From Thermohalobaculum sp045106875 (GTDB lineage Bacteria > Pseudomonadota > Alphaproteobacteria > Rhodobacterales > Rhodobacteraceae), in NCBI GenBank assembly GCA_045106875.1, contig JBGCFK010000066.1, positions 1 to 6,825 of the forward strand: DNA of 6,825 nucleotides, given 5' to 3'. A program made the position numbers and the translations under genes. Under the pieces are notes generated by a model. It was not told where the DNA came from. It searched no databases and was given only the letters and a program-made list of their open reading frames with translations. The stretch's first letter is position 1, and each line of letters opens with the position of its first letter. This document shows, one piece after another, positions 1 to 6,600 of the stretch.

Positions 1-912
1 ATTGGCCGCGCGACCCGAGACGCGCCGGGCAAGCCGCATGCGCAGTTCACGAACCTGGTGGCGGAGCCTGGGGTCGAGACAACGGTGGTGGCCGATGCTG
101 TCAACGACATGCTGAAGGCGATTTCTGGCGCGATGCTGATGGAACAGGTGCTGGCCCCGAACTTCAAGTTCTACCGCCGCGAGGATGGCGACATCCGCGA
201 GCCGGTGCAGACCGACAAGGACGGCACGGTGCACATCGGGATCAAGGGGCTGCTGGAGCCTCCGACGCCGCGTGCACGCGCGATTGTCGAGAACGACATG
301 AACGAATTGGTCGCCAAGGCCTGCGCGGCGATGGACCGCAAGGTGGTGGCCGACGACGTCGCGCCGGAGGTGGCGACCCAGATGGTGCTGACAGACATTG
401 TCGAGCGGAGCTACGAGGACCTCACGGCCGACGAGACCGAAGCCGTGCGGCAGGACCTCGCCGCGCGCATGAACTTGATCCAGATGGCTAAGAAGGAGGC
501 CGAGCAGGCCGCGGCACGAGCGGGAGGTGAAAGCGCTGGTGGCGAAGATGACGATGAGGATGGCCCCAACCTTTCGCTGCTGAACATGGTCAAGCGTTTC
601 GTAAACGTGCGCGAACTGGACATCGACCTCATCGACAGCGTGAACCCGTTCAAGGAGGGCTTTGACGTCGCCTCCAAGGCTCTGGATACGCCGCTGCTGA
701 AGACCATCCAGAACGCCATGATCTCGCAACGCATCCAGATGACCGAGGCCGAGGCGCTAGTGCTCTGGCCCCGCATCAAGCGTTTCCGGGCGCAGGAAGG
801 CCGCGAACCGAACCCGCACTCCGCCGACGCGCTTGAGAAACGGCTGGCCGAGGCGCTGGCGTATGTGAAAGCGAAGAAGGCGGAACGCGCGCGCGCTGCT
901 GCGGAGGCGTAA
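1..912 (+). CDS. SF2 DEAD/DEAH-type helicase, C-terminal part (5' end outside window)
   Basis: The reading frame is open from base 1 and stops at TAA 910-912, so only the last 303 residues are visible. The first residues, IGRATRDAPGK, match helicase motif VI (Q-x-x-G-R-x-x-R, with the arginine finger), which closes the second RecA-like domain of superfamily 2 helicases and restriction-type translocases. The ATPase domains therefore lie to the left of the window. The remaining ~290 residues are a mostly helical C-terminal extension with an acidic low-complexity stretch (bases ~544-564, EDDDEDG) and a Lys/Arg/Ala-rich tail. Near the end (775-870) is a short module with the pattern F-x4-GR-x-P that recurs in the next gene. 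An in-frame GTG at 58 is not the real start because homology begins before it. The stop lies 3 nt before the GIY-YIG gene, so the two are surely co-transcribed. By inference the protein is the ATP-driven translocase or unwinding subunit of a nuclease system. The exact family (type I/III R-subunit-like or other) cannot be settled from this fragment. Confidence 0.82.
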   Translation: MGRATRDAPGKPHAQFTNLVAEPGVETTVVADAVNDMLKAISGAMLMEQVLAPNFKFYRREDGDIREPVQTDKDGTVHIGIKGLLEPPTPRARAIVENDMNELVAKACAAMDRKVVADDVAPEVATQMVLTDIVERSYEDLTADETEAVRQDLAARMNLIQMAKKEAEQAAARAGGESAGGEDDDEDGPNLSLLNMVKRFVNVRELDIDLIDSVNPFKEGFDVASKALDTPLLKTIQNAMISQRIQMTEAEALVLWPRIKRFRAQEGREPNPHSADALEKRLAEALAYVKAKKAERARAAAEA

Positions 913-915
913 CAG

Positions 916-2190
916 ATGCCGCGCTACCGATCGCTGGACGAGATCTTCGACGAACCCGACGAGTACGGGCTTCTTGAGGTCAGGGCGCGTGCCGGGGCTT
1001 CAGCCACTACGCCCGACTCTCGTAATGTAGAGATCGTCGCGCAGGTGAATACCTTCTTCGAGGCGCATGGCCGACTGCCGAGTGACGACAGTCTCGACAT
1101 CGAAGAGATGAAGCTCGGCACAATCTGGCAAGCGATCAGCACAGACCCAACGTCGGCAATGCTTGAGGCGGATCGCAACGCTTTGCTTGCCGCAGCGAGC
1201 GTGGACTCTAAAGACTGCGCGGACGACACTCGGGACTGGCGCGATGACCCCCTCGACGACGAGATCCCGGCAAGCCTTGACGATCTCTTTGGCGACGATG
1301 ACGTAGATGATGTGCACGAAGCAGCGCTAAAGATCCGCAACGTTACGCCGGCGGCTATGCGTGAGTCTCCTGATCACCGTGCAGATCTTCACCAATGCCG
1401 TGACTTCGAGCGTTTTGAGGAGGGCTTTTCCGAGATGCAGGCCCGCCTCGATTCAGGGGAACGCGTCGCATCTCCGATCGAAGAACGCGAGGAGATCAAC
1501 GTTACTGAGGGTGACCACTTCATCCACAGGGGCCTACTGGCTTACGTTGCAGAGAAGACCGAGCTTTCCAGGCGGGGCGGCAAACCAGACCACCGGCTGC
1601 GTATTGTATTTTCCAACGGCATGGAGTTCGATCCGCTTATCTCATCTTTCAGGAAAGCGCTGGCGTCGGACAAGACCGCACGGCTGATACACCGCACTGG
1701 TTTCGGCCCGCTGGACCCTGAGTGGTCCGAAGACAAGATGCTGGTTACCGGAACCGTCTATGTCGCGCGCAGTTTGTCTGACGATCCTGCTATCAAGGAA
1801 GTCCGAAATATCCTGCACAAGGTCGGGGTCACCTCACAGGATGTACGTCGGCGTATCGCAGACGCAAAGAACGACCCTACCTTTCTGATGGCTCCAGTCG
1901 AGATCGTGGCGACCTATGAGCTGCAGAACATGGAACGCTCGAAGGTTGAGAACGTCCTGCACCGTTTCTTTGACGAGGCCCGACCCTCGGAGTTGGCGGT
2001 CGCCGACCGGTTCGGCAAAAAAGTGCACCCGCGCGAGTGGTTCTACGTCCTGCCCGAACACGTCAGCCATGCGGTCGATCTGATCCGGCAGCGCACGCTT
2101 CACCAGTACCGATATGTCGCAAGCACCCAAGCCATCATCAGGCTCGAAGAATGGCCGGAAGACGCAGTAGCGGGAGGAAGCGATGTCTGA
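916..2190 (+). CDS. GIY-YIG nuclease family protein (T5orf172/MUG113-like)
   Basis: This 424-residue protein starts at ATG 916, with GGAGG at 903-907 giving an 8-nt spacer. The N-terminal ~95 residues contain a short module (residues 44-74, F-x4-GR-x-P) also present at the end of the upstream helicase. Next comes a very acidic linker (residues ~103-135, Asp-rich). The C-terminal ~150 residues form the nuclease domain. The first motif is the degenerate G-T-V-Y-V (279-283, Tyr282). The second is H-K-V-G-V (301-305), in place of Y-I-G. Basic residues R311-R313 supply the usual catalytic arginine, E345 in VENVLHRFF is the likely metal-binding glutamate, and DRFGKKVHPREWF (364-376) is typical of the T5orf172-like branch. 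Family members cleave or nick DNA. This one probably acts with the helicase before it and the Mrr nuclease after it, since the three genes are nearly contiguous. No signal peptide or membrane segment is visible, so a cytoplasmic location is expected. The family call is firm; the substrate is unknown. Confidence 0.88.
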   Translation: MPRYRSLDEIFDEPDEYGLLEVRARAGASATTPDSRNVEIVAQVNTFFEAHGRLPSDDSLDIEEMKLGTIWQAISTDPTSAMLEADRNALLAAASVDSKDCADDTRDWRDDPLDDEIPASLDDLFGDDDVDDVHEAALKIRNVTPAAMRESPDHRADLHQCRDFERFEEGFSEMQARLDSGERVASPIEEREEINVTEGDHFIHRGLLAYVAEKTELSRRGGKPDHRLRIVFSNGMEFDPLISSFRKALASDKTARLIHRTGFGPLDPEWSEDKMLVTGTVYVARSLSDDPAIKEVRNILHKVGVTSQDVRRRIADAKNDPTFLMAPVEIVATYELQNMERSKVENVLHRFFDEARPSELAVADRFGKKVHPREWFYVLPEHVSHAVDLIRQRTLHQYRYVASTQAIIRLEEWPEDAVAGGSDV

Positions 2191-3106
2191 GAGCCAGAGA
2201 CGCCGATTCATTGTCGAGGCCGAAGGCCTGCCCGATCTGCCGCAAATGATGCTTGCCGTCCTGGAGGCGCTCAGAGCCGTTGGTGGCTCGGCAACTCTGC
2301 ACGAACTCGATGAGAAGGTTGTGGAGCTCGAAGGAGTGACCGAGGAAGAGCAGGCCTTCACCATGCCAAAGGACAGTCGGCCACGGCTGAACTACTATCT
2401 TGCTTGGGCGAGGACCTTCCTAAGGCGCGGCGACGCCATCGAAAACTCGTCCCGTGGAGTCTGGTCGCTGACCGAGCACGGCAGTGCAATGACTTCCCTT
2501 CAACAGATGCAGGCAATCCACGAGAAGGTTAACGCAGAAGAACGAGAGAAGGCCCGGCAAAAGCGGCTGGCCGCCAAGGCATCTGCGCGCGAGGAGGAGG
2601 CGCATGACCTCGAAACCAGCGCACCGTCAGAGCCGGAGGAAGAGGCGCGCGACTGGAAAGCCAGCTTGTTGGCCACGCTGGGCGGGATGAGTGCCGATGG
2701 CTTTGAACGGCTGTCGCAACGCCTTTTGCGCGAGGCGGGCTTCACGAAGGTCGAGGTGCGAGGCAAGTCCGGCGATGGCGGGCTGGACGGCGTTGGCGTT
2801 CTTCGCGTGAACCTCGTTTCGTTTCAAATCTATTTCCAATGCAAGAAGTGGAAGGGCAGCGTCGGCTCCAAGGAAATCCGGGATTTCCGCGGCGCATTGC
2901 AGGGGCGCGCGGACAAGGGGCTGTTCATCACAACTGGCAATTTTACCAGCCAGGCCTCGGAGGAAGCGACACGCGACGGCGCAATTGCAATCGACCTGAT
3001 CGACGGCGACCGTCTATGCGATCTTCTGAAGCAATACGGGTTGGGGGTGACCACCGAGATGATCGAGCGAGTAGATATAGCCAAAGAGTGGTTCGATGCG
3101 ATATGA
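2183..3106 (+). CDS. Mrr-like restriction endonuclease
   Basis: This 307-residue protein starts at ATG 2183, which overlaps the end of the GIY-YIG gene by 8 bp. A strong GGAGG (2173-2177, 5-nt spacer) fixes the start. Residues ~17-100 match the Mrr N-terminal winged-helix DNA-binding domain, including the hallmark AWARTFL (74-80) and the segment RGVWSLTEHG (91-100). A charged, Glu/Arg/Ala-rich, probably coiled linker spans ~105-155. Residues ~164-290 are the Mrr catalytic domain of the PD-(D/E)XK fold: E184 in the LLREAGF helix, GDGGLDG (197-203) with D202, and the Q-C-K core (Q219, K221), followed by W223 and a helical half ending in IDLIDGDRLCDLL. All expected catalytic residues are present, so it should be active. 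Mrr enzymes are classically type IV, cutting methylated or otherwise modified foreign DNA. Within this operon the helicase may alternatively supply specificity. It is the last recognisable gene of the operon, and a GC hairpin follows at 3193-3233. Confidence 0.92.
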   Translation: MSESQRRRFIVEAEGLPDLPQMMLAVLEALRAVGGSATLHELDEKVVELEGVTEEEQAFTMPKDSRPRLNYYLAWARTFLRRGDAIENSSRGVWSLTEHGSAMTSLQQMQAIHEKVNAEEREKARQKRLAAKASAREEEAHDLETSAPSEPEEEARDWKASLLATLGGMSADGFERLSQRLLREAGFTKVEVRGKSGDGGLDGVGVLRVNLVSFQIYFQCKKWKGSVGSKEIRDFRGALQGRADKGLFITTGNFTSQASEEATRDGAIAIDLIDGDRLCDLLKQYGLGVTTEMIERVDIAKEWFDAI

Positions 3107-3140
3107 GCAAGGCTTCAAGAACGAAGCACCGGGAACGGCT

Positions 3141-3162
3141 GGGGGTATTTTTGGGGGTATTT
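3141..3162 (+). repeat. 12-bp-period tandem repeat, GGGGGTATTT twice
   Basis: GGGGGTATTT occurs at 3141-3150 and again at 3153-3162, separated by TT, so the unit is 12 bp. The two copies are identical over 10 bp. Short repeats of this G5-TA-T3 kind are, from general experience, often seen near attachment sites of tyrosine-recombinase islands, where they could be arm-type sites. That reading is inference, because no integrase gene is in the window. Confidence 0.75.
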
Positions 3163-3192
3163 CCTCTGAGTGGGAAAAATATTCTTCAGTAA

Positions 3193-3245
3193 TGCCAAGG
3201 GGGTGGGAATTAAGGTTGAGTCCTCTCCTGGCACCATATTTTATT
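3193..3245 (+). terminator. Candidate intrinsic terminator after the Mrr operon
   Basis: TGCCA (3193-3197) pairs with TGGCA (3229-3233). After a one-base bulge the stem continues with GGGGG (3199-3203) against the pyrimidine run CTCTCC just inside, using two G-T wobbles, and a further GG/CC pairing is possible. The 3' flank ATATTTTATTT (3237-3247) is T-rich but not an uninterrupted T run. The position, ~90 bp past the Mrr stop, suits transcript termination. The same 3' strand also resembles a tRNA 3' end, so the hairpin could instead be a by-product of an attachment-site remnant. Confidence 0.4.
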
Positions 3246-3292
3246 TATAAAGCATTGAATTTGAATGAAAAATTCTCAACAATCTGCTTCCC

Positions 3293-3313
3293 AATCCACC
3301 CTTTAATCCACCC
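3293..3313 (-). repeat. 12-bp-period tandem repeat, GGGTGGATT twice (minus strand)
   Basis: AATCCACCC occurs at 3293-3301 and 3305-3313 with three bases between, again a 12-bp period. Read on the minus strand it is GGGTGGATT, the same G-rich then AT style as the repeat at 3141-3162 but in opposite orientation. The two pairs flank the tRNA-like segment at 3214-3236. They may be recombinase arm sites, but this is inference. Confidence 0.65.
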
Positions 3314-3547
3314 AATGCGCGTCACTGCCATTCTTGAAGCAAATTCGTAGCGGCACAACACTCCGAAACAGAACGCCGCGCAACGCGAAGTTTGAACGAG
3401 CTCCTTCTGCCGGATACTCATTGGAAGACGCGCAGCAGAATTACCGACCGACGGCACCAAAGCTGCCCCCCGTTCTAAATACTCCAAAGTTCTAAGATGC
3501 TGCCGCATGTTTACCACATCTATCATTTTAAGGAGAACTTTTTAATA

Positions 3548-3585
3548 TTTATAATTAAGCGAATTGTATTATCTTTTTATAATTA
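3548..3585 (+). promoter_or_regulatory. Candidate cas13a promoter region with two TATAAT boxes
   Basis: TATAAT occurs at 3550-3555 and 3578-3583. Each lies inside an identical 10-mer TTTATAATTA (3548-3557 and 3576-3585), 28 bp apart. For the second box, TTAAGC (3555-3560) sits 17 bp upstream but is a poor -35 match; the first box has only TTTAAG (3527-3532). Either could drive cas13a, leaving a leader of roughly 80-110 nt that contains the inverted repeat at 3599-3641. The AT-richness of this stretch makes chance matches likely. Confidence 0.35.
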
Positions 3586-3598
3586 TGAGTTACGAATA

Positions 3599-3641
3599 AC
3601 TTCAGATCTTGAATTATTTTGAACAAAATACCATCTGAAGT
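3599..3641 (+). promoter_or_regulatory. Nested inverted repeat in the cas13a leader
   Basis: ACTTCAGAT (3599-3607) and ATCTGAAGT (3633-3641) form a perfect 9-bp inverted repeat. Inside it TATTTT (3615-3620) and AAAATA (3625-3630) form a second perfect 6-bp arm around a GAAC tetraloop. It ends 27 bp before the cas13a ATG. It could be an operator for a dimeric repressor or an mRNA leader hairpin that limits access to the ribosome site. No regulator gene is visible in the window, so the role is inferred from structure and position only. Confidence 0.5.
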
Positions 3642-3668
3642 GCAGATTTGATAAGATGCGGGGAAGGC

Positions 3669-6600
3669 ATGAGGAATATTCTTCGTCCAAAAGGACATAC
3701 ACAAACAGGATTGGACGCCGAAAGCCGGCAAGAAACAGAGCGCACACTTCGGAGGGGCCTCCGCTTTGTGAAAGACAGGCGTTACGAACTCGAAGAATTT
3801 CGGGAGAGCGAGGAACTGGCGGCCGAAGAACTCCCCAGTTACTTGATGGCCGATCCAACACTTGTCCTTCGTCAGTTGATCGCGGTGCTCGACAAAGTGA
3901 TCAAGAAACCTCGCACCCTGCACCAGTTCAACGCTGATGCCTATGTTGACCGCGCGAAGCTAGCGGCCGAACTTTGGCATCGCTATTCATCAGCGCTCCC
4001 ACCCTACCTCGAGGAACAGGCCAAGGAGGACGGTGCACTTCAGCGGATGTGGAACTGGAAAGTGCATCCCTACGCCAAGAAGGAGAACTCCGGGAACAAT
4101 CAGTCACTTCGGCGGCCGACTGACGGAGAAAATCCGCAGAACGACCTGACCTACCATGCGATCCGCAAACGGGCGGAAGATAACGGGAAGGTCCGAGGTG
4201 ATTTCAATGGACGATGGCACGAAGCGTTTTGGTCGACCACCGAGTTCGGTCAACCAGACTACGAAGCGATTGCAGAACGGATCTGGGACCACCTGCGCAG
4301 CCAGGATGTTAAGATCACAGGCAAACCCCGAGAATGTGTCGGTGATGACGGATCTCGCGGACCTACTCAGCGCGGTCTGATGCTTGAAAGGGGCCGCGCC
4401 ATAAGCACAAGCACGTCGGACCCTCGGCATGCGCGGCAGAAGCGCGAGGAACGGTTCTCCTGGTCACGTGTCGAGGAGGAATGGTACCTCAAGAACGACG
4501 TCGCTGCGAAGATCTGGCAACAAGTGACCGGCGACCGTAACGAAGCCATGTTTGCAAACACATTTGGACAGATCCTTTATTCACATCTCGGCGCCCAAGA
4601 AGAGCGGGACGACAGTCTGGACACGCTTCCAGATGACCAGCGAAGACGCACCTGGGCGCTCCACAATGCTGTGCGCCGGTACTACAAAAAATTGGCAACG
4701 TCCGAACGGTTTCGGAGAGCCTTGAGAGCGCCCTCCGCTGATGAACTTGAGCGCTTGTTGCCAAGAAACGGCCAGCAGTTGATGGACATCCTGCGGGGAA
4801 GACAGAACGACGCTGCAGTTCGAAAGGGCGGCAAGAGCCAAGGTGCCGAGATCAGCGAATTGATCCGAGTGGGCAAGCTGGTTGTGCATGCCAGCGATGT
4901 TCTTTCTTCCGAACCGGATCTCTCCGCAGCCTTCCGTAAGACCCCCGACCATTTCGCGACACGTGCCGGCCAAAACGAGATCAAGCGAAACGAAGCTTTC
5001 GCGCGAGTTTGGCGAAACGCAATGGGCCTCTCGCAGCGGACTTTGCGGGCGACGGTGCCTGACGACTTCGAGCACAAAGAGCAAGACGATGTTCTTTCAT
5101 CCGCTGGTTCCAGTGCCGTAGCAGTGGCCAAGTTCTTTGACGTAGCGCGCTATGAAAAGCAAATGCGGCTCGTTTTCGGAGACAAAGCGCTGGAGGGATT
5201 TGAGGACCAAAGTCGAGCATCCATCTTCATAGCCAGCTCTGAGACTGACGAAGAAGCAATTGTTGGCAAACAAGAGCAACTCTGGGCTCTTTTTACGGTC
5301 GCACGCCGGCTGCGCAATCGGACAAACCACTTTTGCACCAAACCTCGGCTTGTGAAGCTTCTCACCGAAGGAATTGCGACCGGGGCGGACCTTTCCAAGC
5401 TGGAAAACATGGGTGATAGGAAAAACGGAAGAGACATCAGCGAGACTGCCAAGAAGAGGTTCTCGGATCTGCTAGACGCTGACTTGGCGCTGCGGGGTGA
5501 GGCGCTTCGTACGGAGATGGCCCGGATCGAGTTCACAAAATACGTTCCGCAGGGCTTACGCACTACGCTGCCGGAGGAATTGGGCGGAAAGTGGCTGCCG
5601 AATGTCCTTACGCCGCGGTTCATTTCCGTTATTCAGCGAGCGAAGAGTCTTCAGAAATTTGACTTGACCAAGCTTGACGATCTGCTGAAGCCGCTTGCGG
5701 GATTAGACACCATCGAGAGTGGGCTCAGCTGCCAAGGCCCAGAGCATTTCAAGATAGGAGCGCTTAGGCTGCTATACGCGAACGGTTTTCAGCGCTGGTT
5801 GGTGCAAGACTTGCCCAGATTAGAAATCGTAGAGGACTTCATCAAAGCGGTGGCGAAAGCTCGCCTCGAAAGGGTTAATGCCCAGATCGACGACGACGAC
5901 CGAGCCTATAAGGTAGCGTCGGGCTTGCTGGAAGAGATTGGCATCAGCGAAATAGGGAACTTGGATGACTTCCTGAAAGCACTGACGTCGAATATGGCTC
6001 GTGAAGAACGTGCGAATGAGACCTACCGGGCTAATCGCAATAAACAACAGTCTATCACAAACAGCTTGGAGCGCTTTCGGCAGGATCTGTTCGCGGGATT
6101 GTTCGCCGCGTATCTCCGTAACAAGGACTTCATGGAGCTGTTCGACGTGTCAAAACCCATTGAGGCGCCGGAACCTCTATCGGAAGAGGAAATGCCGGAG
6201 CTTGAAGACTGGGGGAATTTTGAGCCGTGGCACGCACAGTTCTACGCTTGGTTGTATCTTGTGCCGGTGGATGACATTGCGATGCTCCAGCAACAGTTCA
6301 GGAAGACTGCGGCTCTTGACGAGAAAAGCGATGTGGAAACCAACCCTCAATCCGCTGCGACGCTCAGAGACATCGACCGCCTTATGTCACTATATACAAA
6401 GGTACACGGAGCAGGCTTTGACGGAACAGAGCACCTCGACGAGGGGCATGCAAATGGGGGCTTCTACCAGGAAGCGGAGGCGTTCGCTGACGCCTATCGC
6501 GATTATGCTGACGATTTTGAGCGTCAAAATGCAGCGTTTCCCGGCACCCGTAGAGGCCTGAGACAAATCCAACGGTTTGGTCACGCGACCGTGGTCAGCA

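Larger units (their letters stand above)
3107..3668. other. AT-rich intergenic region without a convincing gene
   Basis: About 560 bp separate the Mrr gene from cas13a, and the region is visibly richer in A/T than the flanking genes, most strongly at 3530-3660. In order it holds a 12-bp-period tandem repeat (3141-3162), a GC hairpin resembling a terminator and a tRNA 3' end (3193-3236), a second 12-bp-period tandem repeat (3293-3313), two TATAAT boxes (3550-3555, 3578-3583) and a nested inverted repeat (3599-3641). I find no 30-40 bp repeat recurring at regular spacing, so there is no CRISPR array here. Small reading frames exist on both strands but none has a good ribosome site or recognisable protein features. 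The mixture reads as a junction between two separately acquired segments plus the cas13a promoter region. Confidence 0.6.

Noticed and set aside
1834..2364. 176-codon minus-strand frame across the GIY-YIG/Mrr junction
   Set aside because: It lies opposite the conserved GIY-YIG catalytic region and the Mrr N-terminal domain, with no recognisable features of its own.
3103..3192. 29-codon frame whose ATG overlaps the Mrr stop (ATGA), ending after the GGGGGTATTT repeats
   Set aside because: The ATGA overlap hints at a coupled fourth gene cut short by a rearrangement, but the peptide is short, partly encoded by the repeats, and has no recognisable features.
3193..3236. Complete tRNA gene ending in CCA at 3234-3236
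   Set aside because: Only the 3' end looks tRNA-like. The pairing partner of the acceptor strand lies only about 40 nt upstream, there is no anticodon or D arm, and the T-loop lacks a base.
3245..3526. 93-codon frame on the minus strand in the intergenic region
   Set aside because: No ribosome site before its ATG, no recognisable domain, and it reads through the 12-bp tandem repeat. It could be a decayed gene fragment but nothing supports a real product.
3107..3668. CRISPR array upstream of cas13a
   Set aside because: Repeats here are 9-12 bp, in pairs only and unrelated to each other; no 30-40 bp repeat recurs with unique spacers.
3656..3937. Frame starting at ATG 3656 on the + strand
   Set aside because: Out of frame with the long cas13a frame, which begins 13 bp later and carries clear conserved blocks; this is its shadow.
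4581..5131. Overlapping minus-strand frames of 167 and 149 codons inside cas13a
   Set aside because: The + strand is continuously open and shows Cas13a blocks (ALHNAVRRYYKKL, GQNEIKRNEAF) across the same bases; the antisense frames follow from its codon composition.
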